Of a stretch of 64,000 nt of DNA, positions 32,174 through 40,863 are shown one piece after another. The translations under genes were made by a program, and so were the position numbers. The notes below the pieces were generated by a model, which saw nothing but the letters and a program-made list of their open reading frames with translations, did no database searches and was not told where the DNA came from. The stretch's first letter is position 1, and each line of letters starts with the position of its first letter. The DNA is from Akkermansia sp. (GTDB lineage: Bacteria; Verrucomicrobiota; Verrucomicrobiia; Verrucomicrobiales; Akkermansiaceae): contig JAFYWX010000006.1 of assembly GCA_017546445.1 (NCBI GenBank), positions 1 through 64,000 on the forward strand, in the 5' to 3' direction.

Positions 32174-32204
32174 ATAAAAAACACCCCGCCAACATGACGG
32201 GGTG
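32174..32204 (-). terminator. Terminator of the glycine-zipper lipoprotein gene
   Basis: Minus strand: CACCCCG (32198-32204) pairs with CGGGGTG (32182-32188), then TTTTTTATT. Confidence 0.82.
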
Positions 32205-32232
32205 CCGGAAATCTGCATTCTAACGCAGGCAA

Positions 32233-32718
32233 TTACATGCCATCGGGTTCGAAGCGGGAGTTGTTGGTGCCGTGGTAGTACATACCATGAGCACCCACGG
32301 GGATGTAACCATACTGCTGAGACACAGGCTGAGTCACAGAATACAGCTGGTTGGTACCGTCAATCTGCACGGTGATGTTCTGACCCTTGGTGTTGCCCAT
32401 GGCATCAGTCAGGTAACGGCCGGCAAGAGCACCAGCTACACCGAAACCAGCGGTAGATACAAGCTTACCCGTACCGCCACCCAGCAGGGAGCCGGAAGCA
32501 GCGCCAAGCACAGCACCCACACCCGTGCCAACATTCTTGGCTGACTTGGTCGTTTCGATATTCACATTCTTGGCAGCCACCACAGTGGCAGGAAAAGCCT
32601 GAGCACCATAACCCACCTTTTCGGGAGCCACGTTGTTACCGTCCACCATGGTGGAGCAGGATGCGAGAAGCATGGCAGAGCCAGCTACGATAGCACATGC
32701 GATATGTTTCATTTTCAT
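32233..32718 (-). CDS. Glycine-zipper lipoprotein
   Basis: 161 residues. The signal peptide ends in a lipobox (GSAMLLASC). A glycine-zipper stretch (TGVGAVLGAASGSLLGGGTG and FGVAGALAGRYL, about 65-102) should insert in or lie against a membrane, as in SlyB/Rick17kDa-like outer-membrane lipoproteins. The C-terminus is a small polar domain. Start at 32718 or the second Met at 32712. It is monocistronic with a promoter at 32767-32796 and a clean terminator. A structural envelope role is inferred. Confidence 0.8.
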   Translation of the reverse strand: MKMKHIACAIVAGSAMLLASCSTMVDGNNVAPEKVGYGAQAFPATVVAAKNVNIETTKSAKNVGTGVGAVLGAASGSLLGGGTGKLVSTAGFGVAGALAGRYLTDAMGNTKGQNITVQIDGTNQLYSVTQPVSQQYGYIPVGAHGMYYHGTNNSRFEPDGM

Positions 32719-32766
32719 ATTTTGGGAATAATTTAGTTATTGGAGGATATGAGGCGAATCGCAGGT

Positions 32767-32796
32767 AGTATATCCTATAGTCCCGCTGGGAGTCAA
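32767..32796 (-). promoter_or_regulatory. Promoter of the glycine-zipper lipoprotein gene
   Basis: Minus strand: TTGACT (32791-32796), 18-nt spacer, TATACT (32767-32772). Predicted leader is about 40 nt, AT-rich, without a Shine-Dalgarno. Confidence 0.6.
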
Positions 32797-32892
32797 GCCT
32801 ATTTACGGCATGAAATACTCCGTCCTCACTCAATCAGGCGCACATGCAGACACATTTGATGCAAAAGAAAGAAAAAAAGTCACAAATTTGAC

Positions 32893-32950
32893 TTGCAATT
32901 AAGACCATTCTGCTGTATAAGTGGCCACCACATTTCCGCAGTGATGCGGA
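32893..32950 (+). promoter_or_regulatory. Promoter and 5' hairpin of the small basic protein gene
   Basis: TTGCAA (32893-32898), 17-nt spacer, TATAAG (32916-32921). The first transcribed bases form a perfect hairpin, TCCGCA-GTGA-TGCGGA (32935-32950), which could protect the 5' end of an abundant mRNA. The leader is about 48 nt. Confidence 0.6.
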
Positions 32951-32975
32951 GTTAACCTTTACCTAATACACATAT

Positions 32976-33131
32976 ATGTCTAAGCACTCCACACTCAAGG
33001 CTACTGGTACCGTCGGCGGCAAGCGTTCTGTTCTCAAGCGTTTCGAGCGCGTGAAGCTCATGAAGGAACGCGGTCAGTGGAAGGAAGGTCAGAGCCCCAT
33101 CGGTCTGCCCAAGACCAAGTTCGAGGCCTGA
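32976..33131 (+). CDS. Small basic protein of the Chlamydiae/Verrucomicrobia type
   Basis: 51 residues: MSKHSTLKATGTVGGKRSVL opens it, KRFERVKLMKERGQWKEGQS continues, then PIGLPKTKFEA. The very basic composition and this layout match the small basic protein family I recall as conserved across Chlamydiae and Verrucomicrobia; its role is not established, and ribosome association is only a suggestion. It has a strong promoter, a 5' hairpin and a terminator, so high expression as a single gene is likely. It is the best lineage marker in the window. Confidence 0.8.
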   Translation: MSKHSTLKATGTVGGKRSVLKRFERVKLMKERGQWKEGQSPIGLPKTKFEA

Positions 33132-33167
33132 TTCAGCCCCTCACGAGAGGGTACTCACATTTTCTGG

Positions 33168-33203
33168 AGCCCCCGGTTGTGGCAACCGCGGGGCTTCTTT
33201 TAT
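33168..33203 (+). terminator. Terminator of the small basic protein gene
   Basis: Stem AGCCCCCGGTTG with CAACCGCGGGGCT (33168-33195, one bulge), TGG loop, followed by TCTTTTAT. Confidence 0.85.
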
Positions 33204-33228
33204 CACTATACGTTCAGAGAAATCTACC

Positions 33229-34656
33229 ATGTCTGATACCAATGGTTATCCCGCCGCGCCGGAAGGCAGCGTGCGACTTAACAAATTTCTGGCCATGTGC
33301 GGGTACGAAAGCCGCCGCACGGCCGACCGACTCATAGCCGAAGGGCGAGTGGAAGTGAACGGCAAAGCCGTAGACACCCCTGGTCTGCGCGTTATGCCCA
33401 GCGATTTTGTGCGAGTAGACGGCCGCCGCGCCGTACCGCAGGAGGAAGTAGTCATCCTGCTCAACAAGCCGCGTGGCTTTGTGTGCAGCCGCGAGGCACA
33501 GGGTGCCATTGGCACCGTATATGACCTGCTGCCGGCCAAGTACCGCCACGCCAACTACGTGGGCCGCCTGGATGCCGATAGCGAAGGCCTGCTCATTTTC
33601 ACGAACAACGGCAGCATGAGCCAGAACCTGGCCCACCCCAGCGGAGGTATCGAAAAGGAATACTGGGTAACGCTTGACCAGGCATTCGACAGCAGCGTGC
33701 TCATTCAGCTTCTGAAGGGTGTACGCATTCCGGAAGGCCAGGCCAAGGCCAAATATGTTTCCCGCCTCTCTGCCCGCCGCGCCTGTGTGGTGCTGGAGCA
33801 GGGTCTCAAGCGCCAGGTGCGCCAGATGTTCGCCTGCCTTGGCCTGCGTGTCAAGAAGCTGGTGCGCGTGCGTATCGGCTCCCTCTGGGGTGGCGACCTG
33901 GAGCCCGGCCACTGCCAGCTCATGACTGCTGAGCAGATTGCCCAGGCCGGCACCAACCCGCGCCGCCGCAAGGGGCTCGTGGGTGCCAAGCAGGTATTCA
34001 AGCCGCGTCCCAACCCCGCCGTCAGCAAGCAGCAGGAGGAAGACGATGACGATAACTACGTATTCAACCCCGCCGACTTCGAGACTGAGGAGGAAGCCCT
34101 GGGCATCGTCACCAAGTTCAATGAAGGTGAAGCCTTTGAGCCCGAGCGCGAGGAAGGCCGCCGTCCCTTCGGCCGCGCTCCCCGCAACCGTCGCGAGGAC
34201 TCCCGCAGCTTCGGTGACCGCAAGCCTTTCGGCGAGCGCCGCTCCTTTGGCGAGCGCAAATCTTTCGGCGAGCGCAAGCCCTTCGGTGAGCGTCGCACCT
34301 TCGATGGTGAGCGCCGTTCCTTCGGCGAGCGCAAGCCCTTTGGTGAGCGTCGCTCCTTCGATGGTGAGCGCCGTTCCTTCGGCGACCGCAAGCCTTTCGG
34401 CGAGCGCCGTTCCTTCGATAGTGAGCGCCGTTCCTTCGGCGAGCGCAAGTCTTTCGGCGAGCGCAAGTCTTTCGGTGAGCGCAAGTCTTTCGATGAGCGC
34501 CGCAGCTTCGATGGCGAGCGCAAGTCCTTCGGCGAACGTAAGTCCTTCGGTGAGCGCCGCAGCTTTGGTGACCGCAAGCCGTCATTCGGCGGGCGCAAGC
34601 CGTTCAACCGCAACGGTGGCGGCCGCAACTCCGGCGGATTCCGCCGCGGTGAGTAA
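33229..34656 (+). CDS. RluB-type 23S rRNA pseudouridine synthase with long repetitive C-terminal tail
   Basis: 475 residues. Residues about 14-60 are an S4 RNA-binding domain (VRLNKFLAMCGYESRRTADR). The RsuA/RluB-type catalytic domain follows with the active Asp in VGRLDADSEGLLIFTNNG and QGLKRQVRQMFACLG. From about residue 260 a charged linker (KQQEEDDDDNYVF) leads into a tail of about 135 residues built of RRSFGER/KPFGER-like units. Arg/Phe/Gly-rich tails bind RNA and can promote condensates, so the tail may increase rRNA affinity. RluB modifies U2605 in E. coli; the site here is inferred. It ends at a strong terminator. Confidence 0.88.
   Translation: MSDTNGYPAAPEGSVRLNKFLAMCGYESRRTADRLIAEGRVEVNGKAVDTPGLRVMPSDFVRVDGRRAVPQEEVVILLNKPRGFVCSREAQGAIGTVYDLLPAKYRHANYVGRLDADSEGLLIFTNNGSMSQNLAHPSGGIEKEYWVTLDQAFDSSVLIQLLKGVRIPEGQAKAKYVSRLSARRACVVLEQGLKRQVRQMFACLGLRVKKLVRVRIGSLWGGDLEPGHCQLMTAEQIAQAGTNPRRRKGLVGAKQVFKPRPNPAVSKQQEEDDDDNYVFNPADFETEEEALGIVTKFNEGEAFEPEREEGRRPFGRAPRNRREDSRSFGDRKPFGERRSFGERKSFGERKPFGERRTFDGERRSFGERKPFGERRSFDGERRSFGDRKPFGERRSFDSERRSFGERKSFGERKSFGERKSFDERRSFDGERKSFGERKSFGERRSFGDRKPSFGGRKPFNRNGGGRNSGGFRRGE
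34189..34590 (+). repeat. In-frame tandem repeats encoding (K/R)xFGER units
   Basis: About 20 imperfect copies of a 15-24 nt unit encoding FGERR/K, FDGERR or FGDRK. They keep the reading frame of the pseudouridine synthase, so they are coding repeats rather than an intergenic array. Copy number probably varies between strains by slippage. Confidence 0.85.
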
Positions 34657-34670
34657 ACCACACCTTTTTC

Positions 34671-34711
34671 ACCCGGTGCTGATAAACCATGTCAGCACCG
34701 GGTTTTCTTTT
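34671..34711 (+). terminator. Terminator of the pseudouridine synthase gene
   Basis: A perfect 12-bp stem ACCCGGTGCTGA (34671-34682) with TCAGCACCGGGT (34692-34703), then TTTCTTTT. Confidence 0.92.
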
Positions 34712-34751
34712 CAACCAGTCGTCTCCATCCCTTGTCAAAATCAGCACGCGC

Positions 34752-36113
34752 ATGAAATCTCCCCTTCTTCTCACTCTCCTGCTTGCCCTGCCCCTGCTGG
34801 CCGAATCTGCCGCGCCGGATTCATACTCCTGCGCAGATGAGCGCATGGAACTGAGCGTAGCAGAACTCAAGGAGGCCGCAGAAAAGGGGGACGCCTATTC
34901 CCAGCGGCAGCTCTACCTGCGCTATGCGCTCAAGGGGCACGCAACCCAGGCCGCAGCATGGGCAGACCGCCTTATCGCCAACCTCAGCGAAAAAAGCCAA
35001 GCCGGGGATCAGAAAGCCATGTGGATGCTGGCACGCCTGTTCATGACCGGAGATAACGTCATCCCCGCAGACCAGGCCCGCAGCGTGGAGTGGTTCAACC
35101 GGCTTTCTGCCGCAGGCGAACCTTCTGCCTCCTTTATACTGGGTGATTTATACTCCAGACAGAACAGCCCCGAAGCAGCAGCCTCCGCCTATGCCAAGGC
35201 TTACCAGATATACAGCAGCCAGGCCGCGGCAGGAGATACCGAAGCCCTCTACTGGCAGGGCTACATGGAATTGAACGGCCTTGGCTGCACCCAGCAGGCA
35301 GAAGCCGGTATCAACAAGCTCGAAACCGCGGCCAGTCGTGGTGCCCTGCCCGCCGCCTACCAGCTTTTCAAGGTGTATACCCAGGGAATCGGCACTGCGG
35401 CAGACGCGGCAAAAGCGCTCACTTATGCCACCCAGCTGGCAGACCAGGGCAAGGACGCCCAGATGGCCTACGTCGTGGCAGATGCCTACCTGAAAGGCAC
35501 CGGTACAGCACCGGACAAGGCCAAGGGCATGCAGTACCTGGACAAGGCCGTGGCCGCCCAGGTGCCCGATGCCCTCTACCACCGCGGCTGGCTGCTGCAA
35601 GAGGAAGGAAAGGCCGCAGAAGCTCTGAGCTACTACCGGGCCGCCGCACAACAGGGGCACGCAGATGCCGCCGTAAAGGCCGGCGCCATGCTCATCTTTG
35701 GCGATGGCGTGGAAGCAGACTCCGCAGAAGGGCTCAAAATCCTGCAATATGCTGATGCCGCCCTGGAAAGCCCCTTGGCCCCTTACGAACTGGGCCGGTA
35801 TTACGACAGCGTGGGCGAAAACGCCCTGGCAGATGAATACTACATCACCGCCAGCACCCGCGGCCTCCCCGCAGCCATGGCCCGCCGCGGCCTGCTGCAC
35901 CTGGACCCCACGGCCCCGGTTACATGGAACCCCACCGCCACCTACCACTGGTGGAAACTCGGAGCCGATGCCGGAGATGCCACCTGCACCCTCTACCTGC
36001 GGCTCTACCTCTTCGTCTTCATCCCCCTGCTCCTCATCATCATATTCGGGCTGCCGCTCTACATGGTACACCACCTCATGAGCAAACGCGCCGCCCAGGC
36101 AGAACAGGAGTAA
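34752..36113 (+). CDS. Sel1-repeat protein, exported and membrane-anchored
   Basis: 453 residues from the ATG at 34752 (MKSPLLLTLLLALPLLAESA, a signal peptide); the longer frame begins in the upstream terminator region and is rejected. Most of the protein is Sel1-like repeats of about 36 residues, for example AAEKGDAYSQRQLYLRYALK and AAAQQGHADAAVKAGAMLIF, with GDGVEADSAEGLKILQYA. A C-terminal helix (LYLFVFIPLLLIIIFGLPLY) anchors it with a short cytoplasmic tail. Such repeats scaffold protein complexes; partners are unknown. Confidence 0.8.
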   Translation: MKSPLLLTLLLALPLLAESAAPDSYSCADERMELSVAELKEAAEKGDAYSQRQLYLRYALKGHATQAAAWADRLIANLSEKSQAGDQKAMWMLARLFMTGDNVIPADQARSVEWFNRLSAAGEPSASFILGDLYSRQNSPEAAASAYAKAYQIYSSQAAAGDTEALYWQGYMELNGLGCTQQAEAGINKLETAASRGALPAAYQLFKVYTQGIGTAADAAKALTYATQLADQGKDAQMAYVVADAYLKGTGTAPDKAKGMQYLDKAVAAQVPDALYHRGWLLQEEGKAAEALSYYRAAAQQGHADAAVKAGAMLIFGDGVEADSAEGLKILQYADAALESPLAPYELGRYYDSVGENALADEYYITASTRGLPAAMARRGLLHLDPTAPVTWNPTATYHWWKLGADAGDATCTLYLRLYLFVFIPLLLIIIFGLPLYMVHHLMSKRAAQAEQE

Positions 36114-36152
36114 GCAGCTAAATCCCCCCCCATTGCCGCAGGCGTTTTTTGC

Positions 36153-36180
36153 TTGCAATTCTGGCGCGGTGTGTTAGGAT
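36153..36180 (+). promoter_or_regulatory. Promoter of the GH20 gene (leaderless)
   Basis: TTGCAA (36153-36158), 16-nt spacer, TAGGAT (36175-36180). The ATG at 36188 is 7 nt past the -10 box, so transcription should start at or next to it. Confidence 0.6.
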
Positions 36181-36187
36181 ATGCGAT

Positions 36188-38455
36188 ATGCGAAAAACCA
36201 CCACTACGATGATGGCTGCACTGTGCATGGCCCCGCTCATGGCAGCTTCTCTTCAGGATATAGCAAATAACCTTCCGGTTGTCTCGCGTGTCTCCGGGCA
36301 CAAGCTCGAAATTCCCAGCGTTCCTGGTGCAGAGGTGCGTTTCCTGGGTGCAGACTACGAGCAGATTATCCGCAACGGCGGAAATATTGTAACCCCGCTG
36401 GCTGATACCCAGGTTAAGGTAAGCTTCGTGGTCAGCCGGGATGGCGAGGAAGTCGTCTCCCGCGATTATGATGTAACCGTTCCCGGCATGCTGCCCGCAG
36501 TGGCAGATGCCAACCCTGCCCCCAAGGTGGTGCCCGCCCTGCTGAACTGGGTAGGCGGCACCGGCAGCTACACCCTGGGCAAGGAAGTGACACTTTCCGC
36601 AAGCGCAGAACTGGCCCCCACCCTGGCCGCAGAGCTGGAGGAAATGCTGGGCTGCAAGGTAACGGTCGTTACCCCCGGGGAGAAGGCAGATATCACCCTC
36701 GGTATCTGCAACAGCCTCATCCTGGACAAGGAGGGCTACACCCTCGATATCACCCCTGAAAAAGGCATCAGCATTGCTGCCACCACGGAAACCGGCCTCT
36801 ACTGGGGCACCCGCTCCGTGCTCCAGATGCTGCAGCAAGGCAAGGGCGCAGTCCCCTGCGGCCGCGCGCTGGATATTCCCCGCTACCAGGTGCGCAGCTT
36901 CCTGCTGGACGTAGGCCGCCTGCCCATCCCCATGAGCTATGTGAAGGATGTGGTGAAATACATGGCCTGGTTCAAGATGAACGACCTGCATATCCACCTG
37001 AATGATAACTACATCTTCCATGAGCAATATGTGGATGCAGGCGAAGATCCCTTCGTCAAATCCTATACCGCTTTCCGTCTGGAATCCGATATGGTAGGCG
37101 AAAACGGCACCCGCCTGACCGCCGATGACCTCTCCTACTCCAAGGACGAGTTCCGCGCCCTCATCCGCTTTGCCAAGGAGCACGGCGTCAACATCATCCC
37201 GGAGTTCGATACCCCCGCCCACGCCCTTTCCTTCACCCGCGTCCGCCCGGATCTCATCTACAAGAGCCGCAACAAGCGCGCCTGTGAGATGCTCGATGCC
37301 ACCAACCCGGAGACGCTCAAGTTCGTGGAAAAGGTATTCGATGAATACCTGCTGCCCGACAAAGGCCGCGAGGCCGTCTTCAGCGGCTGCGAGGTCATGC
37401 ACGTAGGTGCCGATGAATTCCACGGCGATGCCGAACACTACCGCGCCTATGCCGATGCCCTGCTCAAGATGGTGCAGTCCAAGGGCTACACCCCGCGTAT
37501 CTGGGGCAGCCTGAACACCAAGAAAGGCACCACCCCGGTGCATGCCAAGGGCGTGCAGATGAACCTCTGGAACGGCGGCTGGGCCAAGGCCTGGGACTCC
37601 ATCCGCCAGGGGTACGATGTCATCAATACCAACGATGGCGCACTCTACATCGTACCCTTCGCTCCGTACTACCGCATGGATGCCCGCCACAAGTGGGTAC
37701 ACGAGCACTGGCGCGTGAACCGCATTGCAGATGAAACCGTACCCACCGGCCACCCGCAGCTGCTCGGTGCCGCCTTCGGTATATGGAATGATATGATTGA
37801 CCAGCGCTATGTGGGCTACAGCGCCTACGATATCTGGCACATGTTCAGCAACTCCGTGGATGTACTGGCAGGCAAGATGTGGGGCAGCGATGCCACCACC
37901 ACCAGCTACGAGGCTCACAAGCAGCAGCTCAGCACCATCAACCGCATCCCCGGCCTCAATCCCCGGGCACTCTGGAAGAACGGTGCAAGCTACATCTGCC
38001 ACCCCTCTGCACTTCCCTGCGAAATCGCCCAGCCCTGCATGGGCCCGGACTACCACCTGAGCATGGATATCATGCTCACAGAAGCCCCTGTCCCCGGAGA
38101 GGAACAGGTGCTGCTCAAGGGTGAATCCGGCGTGTTCTGCGCTGCCCTCAGCGATGGCACCATCGGCTTCCGCCGCGACGATAGCATGGAATTCTCCTTC
38201 AACTGCAAGCTCCCTGTGGGTGAACGCGTGAAGCTGGAACTCATCGGCACCCCCGGCAGCACCAGACTCCTGCTGAACGGCCAGCCCGCCGGCCAGTGCA
38301 CCCTCACCCGATTCCACCGCAACCCGGAGGGCCTCGTCAACTCCTTCGTTCTGCCGCTGGAGGTGATTGGCAGCAGCTTCACGGGCAAGGTCTACACGCT
38401 GGAGGTGAAGCACACCACCCCGGCAGGCCCCACAAAGGACCCCAACCTTAAGTAA
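36188..38455 (+). CDS. Secreted beta-N-acetylhexosaminidase, GH20
   Basis: 755 residues from the ATG at 36188 with a signal peptide (MRKTTTTMMAALCMAPLMAA). An N-terminal GH20b-like domain (about 130-230) is followed by the (beta/alpha)8 catalytic domain: FLLDVGRLPIPMSYVKDVV, LHIHLNDN, and the catalytic Asp-Glu pair in MHVGADEFHGD. The C-terminal 150 residues form a beta-rich laminin-G-like module (GVFCAALSDGTIGFRRDDS). It removes terminal GlcNAc or GalNAc from glycans, in keeping with mucin or host-glycan use in gut Verrucomicrobia, which is inference. A Sel1 gene follows 3 nt later in the same operon. Confidence 0.92.
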   Translation: MRKTTTTMMAALCMAPLMAASLQDIANNLPVVSRVSGHKLEIPSVPGAEVRFLGADYEQIIRNGGNIVTPLADTQVKVSFVVSRDGEEVVSRDYDVTVPGMLPAVADANPAPKVVPALLNWVGGTGSYTLGKEVTLSASAELAPTLAAELEEMLGCKVTVVTPGEKADITLGICNSLILDKEGYTLDITPEKGISIAATTETGLYWGTRSVLQMLQQGKGAVPCGRALDIPRYQVRSFLLDVGRLPIPMSYVKDVVKYMAWFKMNDLHIHLNDNYIFHEQYVDAGEDPFVKSYTAFRLESDMVGENGTRLTADDLSYSKDEFRALIRFAKEHGVNIIPEFDTPAHALSFTRVRPDLIYKSRNKRACEMLDATNPETLKFVEKVFDEYLLPDKGREAVFSGCEVMHVGADEFHGDAEHYRAYADALLKMVQSKGYTPRIWGSLNTKKGTTPVHAKGVQMNLWNGGWAKAWDSIRQGYDVINTNDGALYIVPFAPYYRMDARHKWVHEHWRVNRIADETVPTGHPQLLGAAFGIWNDMIDQRYVGYSAYDIWHMFSNSVDVLAGKMWGSDATTTSYEAHKQQLSTINRIPGLNPRALWKNGASYICHPSALPCEIAQPCMGPDYHLSMDIMLTEAPVPGEEQVLLKGESGVFCAALSDGTIGFRRDDSMEFSFNCKLPVGERVKLELIGTPGSTRLLLNGQPAGQCTLTRFHRNPEGLVNSFVLPLEVIGSSFTGKVYTLEVKHTTPAGPTKDPNLK

Positions 38456-38458
38456 TTT

Positions 38459-38809
38459 ATGAGTCTTACCCCCCAACAGGAATACGAAGCCGGCGCCGCC
38501 GCGTTCAAGGCTGGAGATGCCGCCACCGGTGCCAACCACCTGCGCAACGCCGCCTTTGCCGGCCACGCAGAGGCCCAGAACCAGCTGGCCCGCGTCTATT
38601 TCGCCCAGCTCAAAAACCACGGTGACCTCGTTTCCCTGGAATCCGCCGCGCAGAATGGTGACCACGTGGCTCTCTTCGTGCTTGCTATGTGCCTCATCGA
38701 AGGCAGGCTCATGGAGAAAGACACGGATAAAGCACTCACGGCGCTCAAGCATGCCGCCGCCATGGGTAACGCCATGGCAGAAGCCATGCTGGCCCAGGCA
38801 CAAGGCTGA
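38459..38809 (+). CDS. Small Sel1-repeat protein
   Basis: 116 residues with about three Sel1-like repeats: EYEAGAAAFKAGDAATGANH, AAFAGHAEAQNQLARVYFAQ and HAAAMGNAMAEAMLAQAQG. There is no signal peptide, so it is cytoplasmic, unlike its operon partner GH20, whose stop is 3 nt upstream. It may be an adaptor or chaperone-like repeat protein; no direct evidence. A strong terminator follows. Confidence 0.75.
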   Translation: MSLTPQQEYEAGAAAFKAGDAATGANHLRNAAFAGHAEAQNQLARVYFAQLKNHGDLVSLESAAQNGDHVALFVLAMCLIEGRLMEKDTDKALTALKHAAAMGNAMAEAMLAQAQG

Positions 38810-38840
38810 TTACAGGCTTCAGCATCCTGTTATTTCAAGA

Positions 38841-38870
38841 AATCCCCGGGTTCTGCCCGGGGATTTTCTT
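38841..38870 (+). terminator. Terminator of the GH20-Sel1 operon
   Basis: A perfect 10-bp stem AATCCCCGGG (38841-38850) with CCCGGGGATT (38856-38865), then TTCTT. Confidence 0.9.
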
Positions 38871-38913
38871 ATTCAGGCTTCGCCACGCAAGCAAGCACAC
38901 ACGCGGATTGGGC

Positions 38914-38942
38914 TTGATGCGTGGGGATGAATGTGATAAAAT
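38914..38942 (+). promoter_or_regulatory. Promoter of coaE-rho (leaderless)
   Basis: TTGATG (38914-38919), 17-nt spacer, TAAAAT (38937-38942) with an upstream TGA giving an extended -10, then GCGCGCC. The GTG start at 38950 is 7 nt past the -10 box, at the predicted first transcribed base. Confidence 0.7.
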
Positions 38943-38949
38943 GCGCGCC

Positions 38950-40848
38950 GTGAAGGTTATTGTAGTTACAGGAGGCATAGCCTCCGGCAAGTCCACAGTG
39001 GTGGAAATGCTGCAGGAATTAGGAGGAGCCGGCGTAGAACTGTTCGATTGCGATGCCGCCGTGGCCGACCTGCAGCAACAGGGTAAATTGTCCCGAGACC
39101 TCGTTACGGTGTTCGGGACAGAAGCGTTGTGCGATGATGGTAAGGTAAATAAGGATTACCTGCGCCAGATTGTACAGAACAACCCGGAGGGCCGAGACAA
39201 ACTCAATAACCTGATTCACCCGAAACTGGCCCAGATGTGCCTGGACGCGCAGGCGGAGGCCCGCCGCCGCGGAGACGTGCACAGTTTCCTGGTGGATATC
39301 CCGCTGTATTTCGAAAGCCCGGTGGAATTCGGCGCAGATATCGTGTGCGTGGTGGCCGTGACACCAGAGACGCAGATAGCCCGCATGGCCAGCCGCGATG
39401 GCTTTGACCGCACCCAGGCAGAGGCTATGCTGAACGCCCAGATGCCCACGCAGGCCAAGATAGACCGCGCCAACCTCGTGTTCTGGAACGAAGGCAGCAC
39501 CGAAACCCTGCGCAGGCAGGTGGAGCTTTTCTACAATACTGAACTGGCAGCAGATGCCAAGGCCATGCACGCCCGTTCCGTGGTCATCAACCTGAACGAG
39601 CTGCGCGCCCTGCCGCTCAATGAACTGCAGCGCATTGCCACCACCACCGCCCGCCGCGGCACAGAATCCCTGCCCCGCCCGCAGCTGGTGGCAGAACTGG
39701 CCCGCACTTATCTGGCAGAAGGCAGCCAGGTTATCGTGAGCGGTGTGCTGGAATTCGGCAAGGACAACCTGGTTTTCCTGCGCGACGAAGCCCGCAGTTT
39801 CCGCCCCGGCGATGATGACCCCCGCATACCGCAGGACCTCATCCGCAAGTTTGAACTGCGCCCGGGCAACGCCGTGAAGGTGAAGCTTAACCCCGCACAG
39901 AACAAGAACGACCGCGGTCTTACCGCAGGTGAAGTGCTGGAGATTGAATCCACCCCGGTGGCAGAATACACCCAGCCCAAACCCTTTGACCGCCTTACGC
40001 CGCTTATTCCCAGCGAGCGTCTGATTCTGGAGAACCCGGACATCAAATCCCCGGCCATGCGTGTGCTGGATCTCATCACCCCGCTGGGTCTGGGGCAGCG
40101 AGCCCTGGTAGTAGCCCCGCCGCGCGGCGGTAAGACCGTGCTGCTCAAGACCATGGCCAAGAGCCTGCGCGCCAATTACCCCAAGACCCACCTGCTGGTG
40201 CTGCTGCTGGATGAGCGCCCGGAGGAAGTAACTGACTTTGAGGACACGGTGGATGTGCCGGTATACGCCTCCACCTTCGATGAACCGTCCCGCCGCCATG
40301 CCCAGCTGAGCGACCTGCTGCTGGAGCGTGCCCGCCGCCTGGTGGAACAGGGGAAGGACGTCATCATCATGCTCGATTCCCTCACCCGCCTGGCCCGCGG
40401 CTACAACGCCAACCAGAGCGGCGGCCGCACCATGTCCGGCGGCCTGGGTTCCAATGCCCTGGAAAAACCCCGCAAATTCTTCGGCGCCGCCCGCAAGGTG
40501 GAGGAAGGAGGGAGCCTCACCATCATTGCCACCTGCCTTATCGAGACCGAATCCCGCATGGATGAAATCATCTTCGAGGAATTCAAGGGCACCGGCAACA
40601 TGGAAATCCGGCTCGACCGAGAGCTTTCCGAGCGCCGCATCTACCCAGCCATCTCCATCCCGCAAAGCGGCACCCGCAACGATGACCGCCTGTACCACCC
40701 GGATGAGCTGCTGCGCGTGCTGCAGATTCGCCGCCAGCTGAGCACCCTGCCCGGTTGGGAAGGGCTGCAGACCCTGCTGCGCAACATCAGCCAGACCCAG
40801 AACAACCTGGAAATCCTGCTCAAAGGGCTGACTATCTCCAACCGCTGA
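38950..40848 (+). CDS. rho: Fusion of dephospho-CoA kinase and transcription termination factor Rho
   Basis: 632 residues from the GTG at 38950 ([16 protein letters not shown]); an ATG at 38941 lies inside the -10 box. Residues 1-200 are CoaE: P-loop GGIASGKST (8-16), [10 protein letters not shown] (32-41), HPKLAQ (90-95), VDIPLYFE (115-122) and the [18 protein letters not shown] region (148-165). Residues about 212-632 are Rho: the N-terminal [16 protein letters not shown], a cold-shock-type RNA-binding domain (255-312), Walker A APPRGGKT (389-396), DERPEEV (421-427), Walker [16 protein letters not shown] (472-486), Q-loop SGGRTMSGG (490-498) and R-loop [18 protein letters not shown]. Both halves look complete. 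The last step of CoA synthesis is thereby joined to termination in one polypeptide. Confidence 0.93.
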   Translation: MKVIVVTGGIASGKSTVVEMLQELGGAGVELFDCDAAVADLQQQGKLSRDLVTVFGTEALCDDGKVNKDYLRQIVQNNPEGRDKLNNLIHPKLAQMCLDAQAEARRRGDVHSFLVDIPLYFESPVEFGADIVCVVAVTPETQIARMASRDGFDRTQAEAMLNAQMPTQAKIDRANLVFWNEGSTETLRRQVELFYNTELAADAKAMHARSVVINLNELRALPLNELQRIATTTARRGTESLPRPQLVAELARTYLAEGSQVIVSGVLEFGKDNLVFLRDEARSFRPGDDDPRIPQDLIRKFELRPGNAVKVKLNPAQNKNDRGLTAGEVLEIESTPVAEYTQPKPFDRLTPLIPSERLILENPDIKSPAMRVLDLITPLGLGQRALVVAPPRGGKTVLLKTMAKSLRANYPKTHLLVLLLDERPEEVTDFEDTVDVPVYASTFDEPSRRHAQLSDLLLERARRLVEQGKDVIIMLDSLTRLARGYNANQSGGRTMSGGLGSNALEKPRKFFGAARKVEEGGSLTIIATCLIETESRMDEIIFEEFKGTGNMEIRLDRELSERRIYPAISIPQSGTRNDDRLYHPDELLRVLQIRRQLSTLPGWEGLQTLLRNISQTQNNLEILLKGLTISNR

Positions 40849-40863
40849 TACAAAAGCAACACC

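Noticed and set aside
32240-32260. GGTTCGAAG as part of a tRNA T-arm
   Set aside because: Lies inside the glycine-zipper lipoprotein gene and no cloverleaf can be built around it.
34189-34590. Tandem repeats as a possible CRISPR or regulatory array
   Set aside because: Units keep the reading frame of the pseudouridine synthase and have no unique spacers.
36059-38803. 914-codon open frame antisense to the GH20 gene
   Set aside because: It is a shadow of GC-rich codon use in the GH20 and neighbouring genes; its composition is low in structure and the plus strand has clear catalytic motifs.
38908-38949. Upstream ATG starts for coaE-rho
   Set aside because: They fall in the promoter, one of them inside the -10 box; the GTG at 38950 gives the standard CoaE N-terminus.
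39019-40698. 559-codon frame antisense to coaE-rho
   Set aside because: The sense frame carries complete CoaE and Rho motifs.
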